Shown: positions 44,449-53,638, counted from the stretch's first letter. The stretch is DNA of 64,000 nucleotides from CAZCVI01 sp964502145 (GCA_964502145.1 CAZCVI010000024.1:1-64000); one strand, 5' to 3'. Numbers and translations are program-made. Notes: generated by a model from the sequence alone, not told the origin.

Positions 44449-46209
44449 TTACTTCGCTTTTATAAACACATCTTTGCCTAAAAAGGCGATGGCCAGTTTT
44501 TTGATGCGGGTGATGCCGCGTTCTTGCAGCTCCGTTTCATATTTATTGGCTTCAATCTGGGCCAGGGCTGTTTCCAGTGCCGCCGCCACTGTTTCATTAT
44601 CATCTTTATCTACTGTTTTGAATTCGATGACATAACCGATCTTGGAGATATCCTTGGGAATAATCAAAATATCATATCTACCGTACCCGGATTCACGGTT
44701 GGAGCGAACTTCATGTGTGTTGGTTATCCAGATCAGTAAACCTGCTACCAGCGCGTGGTAGACTTTTTCAGGCGAGTTGCCAAAATCGTGGTAACTGAAT
44801 ACCGCCAGCACGATTTGTTTTAACATTTTTTCGAAGAGTTTGATGTCACCTTCAATCAGCGCTTTGAGCATGGTTTCCAGGGTCTTGTTTTCGATTTTAG
44901 TGGAAAAATAGTTGGCAATAATATTGGTATACGTGACCATTACCTCTTCATTGGGCACAGAGAGTTTATAAATAAACCTTTTGATGGCCGTGTCCCACCT
45001 TTCGTCTGTTTGTTTCAGGTATCCGCCCATTAATAGGAAACCCCATAAGGCATCTTCCCGCAGGGAGACATCTTTTAAAACGATGTTTTCATCAATGGCT
45101 TTTTCTATTGTCTCACCGCGGATGAGCTGCTCTAATTCCTTGTGCAGCTCTTTGCCTCCTTTGGATAGCAAATAATCCACCAGTTGGTTGTCAGAAGTAT
45201 TGATCCAGTATGGTTTAAATTTTTTTTCATCGCTACGTAAGAAATTGATAATGGACCAGGGATTATACATCACCGTGCCACCAAAGCAGTACCCATTATA
45301 CCACAACTGCACTTGGTCGAGCATGTGCAGCACCTGGAAATCTTCCAACATGGCTCTTACCTCAATTTCAGTGAACCCAAAATGCTGGCTAAACTCTTTT
45401 GATAACACGGTATACACGCCAGGATTGTTGAGGCCGGAAAAAATCGATTCCCTGGTAATGCGCATAATCCCGGTTATAATCGCTTTTTCCAGGTATTGGT
45501 CCGTGTCTTTTAGTCCTCCGCTCATAAAAATGCGCATGAAATTAATAACGTCTTCATAATAATCATGGGTAAAGCCGGTTAGAGCCGGGGCATCGTACTC
45601 ATCAATCAAAATAACGGCCCGTTTTCCATAAAACCGGGTTAAGAAAACCAGCAGTCTCTCCAAACTTTTGGTATAGTCACTGGTACTTCCTTTAAAATCA
45701 ATGATCATTTTAAAATATTTTTTTTCAGCGGGTTTCAGTCTGGGGCTTTCCAACAGGTAATCATGTTTTAAATACTCGTCTTGAATGAGCTTCTTTAAAC
45801 TATCCAAGCATGATTCCCAATTGGGATCCTTGATATTTCTGAAGGAAAAAAATATAACTGGATAGTGGCTCATTTTGTCCAGGTACTTTTGACCCGCTTG
45901 GCTGATAGCCAGCCCATTAAATAAATACGCATAGTTATTCTGGGATTGGGGTCCGTGTTTTCCTTGCGTTGGTACAGGCAATTCTGCATCCGGTGACCAG
46001 GTGACGGGGCAACAGGTGTAAAAATAGCCCAGCATGGACAGATTGAGGGTTTTTCCAAAACGTCGCGGACGGGGAATTAATAATATGGTATCACCACTAT
46101 CAATGATCTCTTTGATAAACAGACTTTTGTCTACATAATAGTAGTCTTGTTCGATGATTTTTTTAAAATCTGAGACGCCAATAGGCAGTTTTTTCATATT
46201 CATCTTCAT
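44449..46209 (-). CDS. AAA-ATPase-like / PD-(D/E)XK nuclease family protein
   Basis: 586 residues. The N-terminus KKLPIGVSDFKKIIEQDYYYVDKS and the P-loop-like PRPRRFGKTLNLSML mark the AAA-ATPase-like family (PF09820). IDEYDAPAL is the Walker B/DEYD block. A C-terminal PD-(D/E)XK nuclease-like domain (PF08011) shows GYGRYDILIIPKD and YVIEFKTVDKDD, where Asp, Glu and Lys are the expected catalytic residues. Often multi-copy in host-associated or large-genome bacteria; the role is unknown, possibly in genome defence. The ATG at 46209 lacks a ribosome-binding site and is 11 bases from a -10 box. An ATG at 46203 is possible. Confidence 0.85.
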   Translation of the reverse strand: MKMNMKKLPIGVSDFKKIIEQDYYYVDKSLFIKEIIDSGDTILLIPRPRRFGKTLNLSMLGYFYTCCPVTWSPDAELPVPTQGKHGPQSQNNYAYLFNGLAISQAGQKYLDKMSHYPVIFFSFRNIKDPNWESCLDSLKKLIQDEYLKHDYLLESPRLKPAEKKYFKMIIDFKGSTSDYTKSLERLLVFLTRFYGKRAVILIDEYDAPALTGFTHDYYEDVINFMRIFMSGGLKDTDQYLEKAIITGIMRITRESIFSGLNNPGVYTVLSKEFSQHFGFTEIEVRAMLEDFQVLHMLDQVQLWYNGYCFGGTVMYNPWSIINFLRSDEKKFKPYWINTSDNQLVDYLLSKGGKELHKELEQLIRGETIEKAIDENIVLKDVSLREDALWGFLLMGGYLKQTDERWDTAIKRFIYKLSVPNEEVMVTYTNIIANYFSTKIENKTLETMLKALIEGDIKLFEKMLKQIVLAVFSYHDFGNSPEKVYHALVAGLLIWITNTHEVRSNRESGYGRYDILIIPKDISKIGYVIEFKTVDKDDNETVAAALETALAQIEANKYETELQERGITRIKKLAIAFLGKDVFIKAK

Positions 46210-46220
46210 TCACCGTGTTT

Positions 46221-46249
46221 ATTATAGCATCAATCCCCCGTGATTTCAA
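46221..46249 (-). promoter_or_regulatory. promoter of the 46209 gene, near-leaderless
   Basis: Minus strand TTGAAA (46244-46249), 17 bp, perfect TATAAT (46221-46226), 11 bases to the ATG. Confidence 0.6.
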
Positions 46250-46391
46250 CAAAGGCGACTTTCTTGAAAGATGGCGGTGGAGGATTTCTTTGCGGGCGCC
46301 GTGGGAGATGGTAAACAGATGCGCCCTGTGGGCAATCTTTAAATGATTGAGGCGAAAAGAAAAAGCCATCAATTTTTTTAGTAAAAGCCCC

Positions 46392-46420
46392 TTGCCTTTT
46401 TAAACAATACCTTGTAAAAT
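46392..46420 (+). promoter_or_regulatory. promoter of the AbiE-type module, leaderless geometry
   Basis: TTGCCT at 46392-46397, 17 bp, TAAAAT at 46415-46420, seven bases to the ATG at 46428. Confidence 0.5.
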
Positions 46421-46427
46421 AACCAGT

Positions 46428-47078
46428 ATGTCGAATACAAATGGACTTACCGGTCAAAACAAGCAGTATTTGTTGTGGAAGTTACCCAAGCATCCGTTTG
46501 ATTATTGTTACTTGATGGATCAGCTCAAGGATTACAATGCCCCCCGGGACAAGATCAGCCGGATGATTAAAAAAAAGGAGATCATCCAGGTAAAAAAAGG
46601 ACTGTATGTGCTTTCACCGGAGTTTGGTTCCCCTATCCAACTTAAAGTACTGGCCAATTTAATTTACGGTCCCTCTTATATTTCTATGGAATATGCTCTT
46701 TCTTACTGGGGACTGATTCCTGAAAAAGTAGAGGAGATTACGAGCATCACCAATAAACGAAATAAAACCTTCCATACCCCGGTCGGCACTTTTTCCTATA
46801 AATATCTGGAAACTGCCAAATATGCGGTAGGTATTGAACGTATTTCTGATGAACCCGGCGCGTTCCTAATGGCGTCTAAAGAAAAAGCCCTGTGTGACAG
46901 GATAGCCTTTATCCCCAATCTGGGCATCAAAGAAATGACATCCTTTTTAGCAGAAGACTTACGACTCGATCTGGCTGAATGCGTGGGTCTAAATATAGAT
47001 TTGCTGCACGAAATAGCGCAGGTATACCATAAAAAATCCATCACCTCCTTTTATAAATGGGTGATGGCAAACCGTTGA
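46428..47078 (+). CDS. AbiEi-type antitoxin / winged-helix regulator
   Basis: 216 residues. The N-terminal winged helix (FDYCYLMDQLKDYNAPRDKI then IKKKEIIQVKKGLYVL) and the YISMEYALSYWGLIPE segment are typical of AbiEi antitoxins, which repress their own promoter and neutralise the nucleotidyltransferase toxin. The KEKALCDRI block is also conserved. The ATG lacks a ribosome-binding site and is predicted leaderless. The AbiEii gene starts within eight bases of its stop. Confidence 0.85.
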   Translation: MSNTNGLTGQNKQYLLWKLPKHPFDYCYLMDQLKDYNAPRDKISRMIKKKEIIQVKKGLYVLSPEFGSPIQLKVLANLIYGPSYISMEYALSYWGLIPEKVEEITSITNKRNKTFHTPVGTFSYKYLETAKYAVGIERISDEPGAFLMASKEKALCDRIAFIPNLGIKEMTSFLAEDLRLDLAECVGLNIDLLHEIAQVYHKKSITSFYKWVMANR

Positions 47079-47086
47079 GAAAATCA

Positions 47087-47953
47087 ATGAATAGAACCAT
47101 CGCAAACTTACTTGAACATTACGATTTAAAAACTCAGGATGATTATGAAACCGCTATTAAAGAAATGATTCATCACCTGACACTTTTGGGTTTATGGCGT
47201 TCCAAGTTTTTTGAAAATGCTGCTTTTTATGGTGGCACCGCCCTGCGTGTATTTTACGGATTAAGACGATTTTCTGAGGACCTGGATTTCTCGTTGTTGT
47301 CAAAGGATGAGCGCTTTGATCTTCTCCCGCACTTAAGAGCAGTCGAAGCAGAAATTGCCGCCTATGGCTTTAAGTTCTCTGTAGAAAAAAAGAGCAAAGG
47401 TTTCGATTCCCAAATTGAATCGGCCTTTATCAAAGGAAATACTCGGATTAATCTGTTATGTATTGAAGTTGGGGAAAACATTGTCAGAGGGTTTAATCGT
47501 GAGCGGGTCATGAAGATAAAATTAGAGATCGATATCGATCCGCCACCCAATGCGCAGTTTGAAGTGAAGACCCTGCTATCCCCGATTCCTTTTTCGGTCA
47601 GACTGTTTACCAAGCCCGCTCTTTTTGCGGGTAAAATGCATGCGGTTCTGTGTCGGCAGTGGAAAAGCAGGGTAAAAGGCAGGGATTTTTATGATTTGGT
47701 ATGGTATATTGGGCAAAAAATTCCTTGTCAGCTTGAATACTTAAAAGAGAAGATGATTCAAACCGGCCATTGGAAAAGAGAACAAACACTGGATAAAACC
47801 ATCCTAATCGAATTATTGCAGGAAAAATTTAAAGGGACGGATTTCGACTTGGTAAAAAAAGATGTGTATCCTTTTATAAAGGACAAACAGGAGTTGTCTC
47901 TTTGGAGTCATGAATTTTTTCTCAGTATTATTGAAGATATCCAAATAATTTAG
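47087..47953 (+). CDS. AbiEii/AbiGii-type nucleotidyltransferase toxin
   Basis: 288 residues from the ATG at 47087; an in-frame ATG at 47057 would overlap the antitoxin gene. The nucleotidyltransferase core is AAFYGGTALRVFYGLRRFSE followed by DLDF, i.e. GG(T) and the DxD metal site. KMHAVLCRQWKSRVKGRDFYD is the second conserved block of this family. Toxins of this type modify tRNA 3' ends or other RNA with nucleotides; phage defence by growth arrest is the known role. Terminal helical region after residue 230. Paired with AbiEi. Confidence 0.87.
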   Translation: MNRTIANLLEHYDLKTQDDYETAIKEMIHHLTLLGLWRSKFFENAAFYGGTALRVFYGLRRFSEDLDFSLLSKDERFDLLPHLRAVEAEIAAYGFKFSVEKKSKGFDSQIESAFIKGNTRINLLCIEVGENIVRGFNRERVMKIKLEIDIDPPPNAQFEVKTLLSPIPFSVRLFTKPALFAGKMHAVLCRQWKSRVKGRDFYDLVWYIGQKIPCQLEYLKEKMIQTGHWKREQTLDKTILIELLQEKFKGTDFDLVKKDVYPFIKDKQELSLWSHEFFLSIIEDIQII

Positions 47954-48420
47954 TGACAGGGAAAAAGCCACACGGTGCGTGAGCCTGCGGGAATGTTTGC
48001 CTGCTGGTTCTCTGAAGTCCCTGTTTCCCCTTCATCAGCTTTTGTGTCTTCAAACTTTTTTACCCGGATTGAAGGGGTTGCCTTGTCAATCTAAAAATCT
48101 GAATAAGAAAATCAAATAGAAAAAAGACAGCGGGAATTTTTCCACTGTGAAACGGGACAGACCACTACCTGAATCCACCTCCAAGTTTCAGAAAAAACTG
48201 GACACTCTGGACTAACTGGACTTCACAAAAACCTTTGATTTTTCTAACTTGTCCAGTAAGTCCAGTATGTCCAGATAGTCCAGCTTGCCACGGTTATCCG
48301 TGGCTCTTTAAAACTTGGCGGTGAATTCAGGACTACGAGGCATTTCACGTGAAGTTAAGAATCCCTGCGCCTGGAATTTTTTCTATTTGGTTCCGATGCC
48401 GTTTGGCACCAGGGGTGCGA
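47954..48420. other. 467-bp gap with repeat element D
   Basis: No gene seen. Element D occupies 48170-48330. Left of it, 48101-48118 repeats 18 bases found in the formate dehydrogenase promoter region, possibly a copied promoter fragment. Confidence 0.5.
48170..48330. repeat. inverted tandem-repeat element D (GGACTAT type)
   Basis: Ends TGAATCCACCTCCAAG and TTGGCGGTGAATTCA. Left arm of three CTGGACNNN units, right arm of four complementary units, loop CAAAAACCTTTGATTTTT. Next to the right end is an extra small hairpin, GCCACGG and CCGTGGC, shared with element E. Confidence 0.85.
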
Positions 48421-48642
48421 TTAGCTCTGTTTTTTTCCAAAAACCAGAAGCAAACTGCCAACGGCAATTGCTCCTACACCAGCCCAAATTGGAATGTTGA
48501 CTTTCTCCTTATCCTTTATTGTCAGTGAGATTGGTCCCACTGTGGTCTTATGGCTATCCTTGGTGTAGCTGAAACCGCCATACACCAACCCGAGAACGCC
48601 AAGCACGATCAACACGATTGCCACTATTTTTACTGCACTCAT
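48421..48642 (-). CDS. small membrane protein, DUF3185-like
   Basis: 73 residues with two hydrophobic helices (VAIVLIVLGVLGLVYGGFSY near the start, AGVGAIAVGSLLLVFG near the end) joined by a polar loop containing GPISLTIKDKEKV. This matches the layout of DUF3185 proteins of unknown function. ATG at 48642 follows AGGAGGAAAC. Element D lies just downstream. Confidence 0.75.
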   Translation of the reverse strand: MSAVKIVAIVLIVLGVLGLVYGGFSYTKDSHKTTVGPISLTIKDKEKVNIPIWAGVGAIAVGSLLLVFGKKQS

Positions 48643-48843
48643 TTTGTTTCCTCCTATTTAAGAAAACTTTTCTATCCCAGCTACGACCTGCGGGTTAGAG
48701 AAAAACTAACAGAATTAGCACACTGCCGAGAGGCTGACCGCTCCCACCACTACGCATGCTAACCTGTATCACTAACCACTGAATTGTACAGAGAAGAGTC
48801 ACGGGATTCACTTATTTTTTATGTTTCTTTTATTCTACTGGTT

Positions 48844-50031
48844 TTATTCTTCAGGCGGATTGTCCATTTCCGGGGAATAGATCACGCATTTGTTCCGACC
48901 ACTATTTTTGGCCACATAGAGCGCTTTATCGGCGCGATCCATTATTTCTTCGAGGGTTTGCCCATGTTCCGGGTAACTGGAAATACCCAGCGAAATTGTT
49001 ATTTTATGAGATGGCTGCTGCTCTTCCCCGTCAAAGGGTTGCTCGTCTACCAATTCCCGCATCCGGTCACCCGCTAAAAAAGCACCGACCTTGTCTGAAT
49101 TGGGGAGAATCACGACAAATTCATCCCCACCATATTTGGCCATCAAATCAGACGAACGAAATATCTGCCGCATCAAATCACCGACCCGACGCAACGCCGC
49201 CGAACCCTTTAAATGACCATTGTTGTCATTATAGGTTTTAAAATGATCGACATCAAAAATAATCAGCGCAAACGGTGCATGATAACGCTTTGATTTCTCC
49301 AATTGCAATTTTAACAATAAAAAGAAATGGGACTGATTGTACAGGTTGGTAAGTCCGTCAGTCACGGAAAGTTCCCGCGTGTGATGCAAAAGATCGCGGA
49401 TTTTTTCCTCGTTGGCCCTTAAATTTTTGGACAGATAGGAAGAGATAAAAAAAGCAAAAAACAGAATCAAATTAAACGCCACCAAGCTGGTGACTTTCGC
49501 GGGCGAAAGAATTAACCCGGCATCACTGAAAAATAACACGACGACCAGTACATTGGCGGTGATGGCATTGCGAAACGCCTTTTTATGATGCACCAGGAAG
49601 GTAGATATTAGGATATAGAATATGAACAAGACCAACATGGGACTGTCAAACCCACCGGAGAAAAAAACCAACAATGAAAGCACGACAAGATCAAAATCCA
49701 ATTGCAGGATACCGAGGGTAGTGAACAGACTGTAGTCGTGTTGTTCGGAGGGGAACTTGCGCCCGCGATTTAATGCCAGGGTGAAGATGAGATTCCCCAG
49801 CAGGGAAAGCGCTACTATTAACCCCAAATCCCGGGGCAATATGGCATGGGTGCCAGATAACGCGTTGTAAGCGATAAAAAACACGAAAATAAAAAGGGTG
49901 TAAATCCAACGGATTTTGGTCAGCCAGAGATTTTTCTCCACCATCAACTCGATAGCCAGAGTTTTTGGGTCTTTGATCATTAGCAATTCATCGTAATTAT
50001 TCTCTAAGTCAAGTATTTTATGTTTTTCCAT
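48844..50031 (-). CDS. membrane-bound diguanylate cyclase
   Basis: 395 residues. About six N-terminal transmembrane segments (residues 35-200) precede a C-terminal GGDEF domain with an intact active site (AKYGGDEFVVILPN). The RSSD sequence five residues upstream is an I-site (RxxD), so product inhibition by c-di-GMP is likely. It makes c-di-GMP from two GTP in response to an unknown membrane signal. ATG at 50031 lacks a ribosome-binding site and is predicted leaderless. Divergent from sdhC. Confidence 0.92.
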   Translation of the reverse strand: MEKHKILDLENNYDELLMIKDPKTLAIELMVEKNLWLTKIRWIYTLFIFVFFIAYNALSGTHAILPRDLGLIVALSLLGNLIFTLALNRGRKFPSEQHDYSLFTTLGILQLDFDLVVLSLLVFFSGGFDSPMLVLFIFYILISTFLVHHKKAFRNAITANVLVVVLFFSDAGLILSPAKVTSLVAFNLILFFAFFISSYLSKNLRANEEKIRDLLHHTRELSVTDGLTNLYNQSHFFLLLKLQLEKSKRYHAPFALIIFDVDHFKTYNDNNGHLKGSAALRRVGDLMRQIFRSSDLMAKYGGDEFVVILPNSDKVGAFLAGDRMRELVDEQPFDGEEQQPSHKITISLGISSYPEHGQTLEEIMDRADKALYVAKNSGRNKCVIYSPEMDNPPEE

Positions 50032-50038
50032 ACTATAT

Positions 50039-50067
50039 AAAATAGTTTTTTTTTAAAAAAAAGTCAA
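50039..50067 (-). promoter_or_regulatory. promoter of the diguanylate cyclase, leaderless geometry
   Basis: Minus strand TTGACT (50062-50067), 17 bp, TATTTT (50039-50044), then seven bases to the ATG. Confidence 0.5.
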
Positions 50068-50074
50068 TTAGAGA

Positions 50075-50103
50075 TTGAAGTATTCTACAGAAAATATTAA
50101 AAT
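50075..50103 (+). promoter_or_regulatory. promoter of the sdh operon
   Basis: TTGAAG at 50075-50080, 17 bp, TAAAAT at 50098-50103. Leader about 70 nt. Confidence 0.5.
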
Positions 50104-50179
50104 AAGCTTTCAAATTCTATCCATAAAAAGAGAAATGCAAGGATTTTGAGAGAAGCGAAATTCTTGAAGGAGGATCAGG

Positions 50180-50557
50180 TTGTATAAGAGAACAATTTTT
50201 TTTGACCCCAACTACTACAAGTTTGTCGGTTCGTGGGCATGGATCATGCATCGCTTGTCAGGCTTGGCTTTGATTTTTTACCTGTCTTTACACGTGTGGG
50301 TGATCAATTCATTGACCATGGGCCCTGATAAATTCAACAGTGTGATGAAGTTTCTGGCGTCACCCCTTTTCAAATTTCTGGAAGTAGGGTTGTGGGCGGT
50401 TATTTTGTTTCATGCTTTTAATGGTGTGCGGATTGTTTTGGTAGATTTTTCCAAAGGCTCTCTGTTTCACAAGAAGTTATTTACGGTACTCATTACCATA
50501 GCGTTTATCCTATGGGTATTGGGAAGTGTTATGCTGATCAGCCACATCCAGTGGTAA
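50180..50557 (+). CDS. sdhC: succinate dehydrogenase cytochrome b subunit
   Basis: 125 residues with three transmembrane helices. The start is a TTG at 50180 after GAAGGAGGATCAGG. Conserved heme/quinone residues include W-A-W-I-M-H-R-L near the start (the SdhC signature HRxSG) and SLHVWVI and HAFNGVRI with axial-type histidines. First of four subunit genes; anchors SdhAB to the inner membrane and passes electrons to or from quinone. Confidence 0.9.
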   Translation: MYKRTIFFDPNYYKFVGSWAWIMHRLSGLALIFYLSLHVWVINSLTMGPDKFNSVMKFLASPLFKFLEVGLWAVILFHAFNGVRIVLVDFSKGSLFHKKLFTVLITIAFILWVLGSVMLISHIQW

Positions 50558-50571
50558 ACCGGGAGGAAATC

Positions 50572-50949
50572 ATGAAAAAGACGTTTAAAGAGACCTCGAA
50601 AACCGGCGCGATAGCATGGTTGCTGCAACGCATATCTGCCGTGATATTGTTTGTGTTGCTGATGGTTCATTTTGTGACCTATCATTTTATCAGCAAGGGA
50701 GACATGCCCTGGAAGGACGTGGTGGCGAAAATGCAATCACCCTGGTTTAATCTGATACAGTTTTTATTTCTAATTACTGCGCTATATCACGGGTTAAACG
50801 GTGTCTGGATGGTGGCTGAAGATTATATTCACCATAAAATCTGGCGGCTGGTTATTTTTAGCTTGATCGTGTTTGTCGGCTTAGCGCTCTTTTTTATCGG
50901 CGTGCTGACCATTGTTAAAGTGTCAAGTTTGACGATAACAGGAGCATAG
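50572..50949 (+). CDS. sdhD: succinate dehydrogenase membrane anchor subunit
   Basis: 125 residues from the ATG at 50572, which follows GGGAGGAAATC; an in-frame ATG at 50512 lies inside sdhC. Three transmembrane helices with histidines in LLMVHFVTYHF and LYHGLNGVW as heme/quinone ligands. Lies 14 bp after sdhC and three bp before sdhA. Confidence 0.88.
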   Translation: MKKTFKETSKTGAIAWLLQRISAVILFVLLMVHFVTYHFISKGDMPWKDVVAKMQSPWFNLIQFLFLITALYHGLNGVWMVAEDYIHHKIWRLVIFSLIVFVGLALFFIGVLTIVKVSSLTITGA

Positions 50950-50952
50950 AAG

Positions 50953-52689
50953 ATGAAACAAGAAGAAGCAAAACGACATCATAAATTGGATGCAGTGGTG
51001 GTAGGTGCGGGTCTGGCTGGCTTAAGAGCGGCGCTTGAAATCGCAAAAAACGGATATCAGGTGGCGGTGGTGACCAAGGTTTATCCGACCCGTTCCCATT
51101 CGGGCGCGGCTCAAGGTGGCATTGCCGCAGCATTAGGCAATACCAGCGAGGACAGTGTCGATAAACACATGTTCGATACGATCAAGGGTAGCGATTATCT
51201 GGGCGATCAAGACATCATTGAATTTTTCGTGACTGAAGCGATTAAAACAATCTACGAATGCGAGCATATGGGCGTGCCTTTTTCCCGGACCGATGATGGA
51301 CGGATCAATCAACGTCCCTTTGGGGGTCACAGTGCGCCGCGGGCTTGTTTTTCTGCTGATATTACCGGTCATGTTCTGCTGCACACCCTGTACGAGCAGT
51401 GCGTGAAGCATCAGGTTCATTTTTACAGTGAATTCCAGGTCTTTTCACTGCTGATTGAAAACAATATTTCCCGTGGTGTGGTGGCCTGGGATATTCGGAA
51501 TGGTGGGTTGCATACCTTTCATGCCAAGAGTGTTTTATTGGCTACCGGTGGGTATGGCCGGGCTTTTAAAATTTCCTCGAACGCCCATGCCAATACTGGC
51601 GATGCGTTGGGTTTGATTCTGGAAAACGGGTTACCACTGGAAGACATGGAATTCGTGCAATTCCATCCTACTGGGTTGTATAAGCACGGTATTCTGCTTT
51701 CCGAGGCGGCGCGTGGTGAAGGGGCCCATATTATCAACAACTCGGGTGAACGGTTCATGAAGAACTATGCACCGGATAAAATGGAACTGGCACCCCGCGA
51801 TGTGGTGAGTCGCTCGGAACAAAAAGAAATCAACGAGGGCCGTGGTATTGATGGCAAAGATTACGTGTACCTGGATTTACGTCCGATTGGCAAGGCCAAA
51901 ATAATGGAACGGTTGCCCCAGGTCTATGAACTGGCACTCAATTACCTGAAAGTAGACGCGCTGGAGAATCCGGTTCCTATTCAACCGACGGCCCACTATT
52001 CCATGGGTGGAATTCCTGCTAATATCAAAACCGAGGTGATCAGAGATGCGGCGGGGAATCTGGTTTATGGATTGTATTCTGCGGGTGAAGCGTCATGTCT
52101 CTCTTTGCATGGTGGCAATCGTCTAGGTACGAACTCCTTGCAGGATGCCATTACTTTTGGCCGTGTGGCGGGTATCAATATGTCTGGTTTTATCAAGGAG
52201 AACGGGTTCCAGAATCTGCCTGCTAATCCGACCGATGCCGCACAGCAGAAGATTAACACGTTTATGAATGGTGCTGGCAAGGAGCGTTACTGCGCTATCC
52301 GCGATGAGCTTCAGGATGGGATGTCCAAACATCTCGGTGTTTTCCGTAATGAGGCGGATATGAGCAAGATGATGGCGATCATCAAGGATTTGCAAGAGCG
52401 GTTCAAGACTATTCAGATTGATGACAAGGGTATGGCTTACAACCTTGATTTGATAGAAGCTTTCGAAGTCTCCAACCTGTTGAGTTTTTCCGAGGCCATC
52501 GTGGCTGGGGCACTGGCCAGGAAGGAATCCCGGGGCGCTCATTTCCGCGACGATTTCCCCACCCGCGACGATAAAAACTGGCTGAAACACACGCTGGCGT
52601 GGAGCACTGCGGACGGTGTCAAACTCGACCATTCCAAGGACGTGGTGATCTATATGGATCGCTATCCACCTCTGGAACGTAAATATTAA
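50953..52689 (+). CDS. sdhA: succinate dehydrogenase / fumarate reductase flavoprotein subunit
   Basis: 578 residues. FAD-binding GAGLAGLRAALEIA, the covalent FAD His in THRS-type TRSHSGAAQGG, substrate residues in RPFGGHSAPRACFSADITGH and RGEGAHIINNSGERF, the catalytic Arg region, and HYSMGGIPANIKTEV. It oxidises succinate to fumarate, with the reverse reaction possible anaerobically. Good match throughout; no anomalies. Part of sdhCDAB. Confidence 0.95.
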   Translation: MKQEEAKRHHKLDAVVVGAGLAGLRAALEIAKNGYQVAVVTKVYPTRSHSGAAQGGIAAALGNTSEDSVDKHMFDTIKGSDYLGDQDIIEFFVTEAIKTIYECEHMGVPFSRTDDGRINQRPFGGHSAPRACFSADITGHVLLHTLYEQCVKHQVHFYSEFQVFSLLIENNISRGVVAWDIRNGGLHTFHAKSVLLATGGYGRAFKISSNAHANTGDALGLILENGLPLEDMEFVQFHPTGLYKHGILLSEAARGEGAHIINNSGERFMKNYAPDKMELAPRDVVSRSEQKEINEGRGIDGKDYVYLDLRPIGKAKIMERLPQVYELALNYLKVDALENPVPIQPTAHYSMGGIPANIKTEVIRDAAGNLVYGLYSAGEASCLSLHGGNRLGTNSLQDAITFGRVAGINMSGFIKENGFQNLPANPTDAAQQKINTFMNGAGKERYCAIRDELQDGMSKHLGVFRNEADMSKMMAIIKDLQERFKTIQIDDKGMAYNLDLIEAFEVSNLLSFSEAIVAGALARKESRGAHFRDDFPTRDDKNWLKHTLAWSTADGVKLDHSKDVVIYMDRYPPLERKY

Positions 52690-52713
52690 CACCCTTTAAG
52701 AAGGAGATGAATA

Positions 52714-53424
52714 ATGGCAAAAGTAAAAGCCAACGTAACGATATTAAGATACAATCCTGAAAAGGATAAAAAACCGTATTGGAAAACCTACGATGCGGAA
52801 GTGGAAGAGGACGTCACTATCCTGGATGTATTGAACGAGATCCATTGGCATATCGATGGCACGCTGGCCTATCGCCGTTCCTGCCGTAGCGCTATTTGTG
52901 GCTCCTGTGCCATGAAAGTGAACGGCATGAATGTGCTGGCTTGCGAGACCCCGTTGCATCAGTTCAAAGGCAATAAGCTTAAAATCGAACCCCTGCCCGG
53001 TTTCAAGATTATCAAGGACTTGGTAGTGGATTTGGAAGAGTTCTTTGCCAAGTTGGAGCGTATCAAACCCTATTTGATGTTGAAAAAATCCTCGCCGGAG
53101 AAAGAGTTCTTACAAACCCCGGAGGAATTCGAGGATATTCGTGAAGCAGCAACCTGTATTCTCTGCGCGGCATGTACTTCCTCCTGTCCCAGTCTCTGGG
53201 GCAACGAAAATTACCTGGGCCCTGCGGCGATGCTGAAAGCGTACCGGTTTATCTTTGATTCCAGGGATGATGGCGCAGATGAGCGTATTGATATCGTTAA
53301 TGACCGCAATGGTATCTGGAGATGTCATACTATTTTTAACTGCATGGAAGCCTGCCCCAAGGATATCAAGATCACCGAATACCTTTCCCGGTTGAAGGTC
53401 AAAGCCACGGAAAATTCAATCTAA
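52714..53424 (+). CDS. sdhB: succinate dehydrogenase iron-sulfur subunit
   Basis: 236 residues. The 2Fe-2S ligands are CRSAICGSCAM and a later Cys; the 4Fe-4S/3Fe-4S ligands are CILCAACTSSCP and CHTIFNCMEACP. It relays electrons from FAD to the membrane subunits. ATG at 52714 follows AAGGAGATGA-type sequence after a 24-bp gap. Last gene of the operon, followed by a strong terminator. Confidence 0.95.
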   Translation: MAKVKANVTILRYNPEKDKKPYWKTYDAEVEEDVTILDVLNEIHWHIDGTLAYRRSCRSAICGSCAMKVNGMNVLACETPLHQFKGNKLKIEPLPGFKIIKDLVVDLEEFFAKLERIKPYLMLKKSSPEKEFLQTPEEFEDIREAATCILCAACTSSCPSLWGNENYLGPAAMLKAYRFIFDSRDDGADERIDIVNDRNGIWRCHTIFNCMEACPKDIKITEYLSRLKVKATENSI

Positions 53425-53474
53425 CGGGAAAAGTTGTTTTAAACATTACGAAAGAGATAGATAAAAAAAAGCGC

Positions 53475-53505
53475 GGGGCGGGTGTTTACCCGCCCCTTTT
53501 TTTTT
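53475..53505 (+). terminator. rho-independent terminator of sdhCDAB
   Basis: GGGGCGGGT and ACCCGCCCC form a perfect 9-bp stem with a GTTT loop, followed by nine T. The clearest terminator in the window. Confidence 0.92.
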
Positions 53506-53609
53506 ATCCCACTGCCTATCTGCTCTTATCCCTGTCGTGAGCGGCAATTTTTTGCAATACTTTAGTTCTTTTCGTGCTTAATTAAAAAAAAGAAAAACAA
53601 GAAAAATAG

Positions 53610-53638
53610 TTGATATTTGGAAAGGATTATATTATATA
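53610..53638 (+). promoter_or_regulatory. candidate promoter of the 53712 gene
   Basis: TTGATA at 53610-53615, 17 bp, TATATA at 53633-53638. Leader about 67 nt. Confidence 0.45.
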
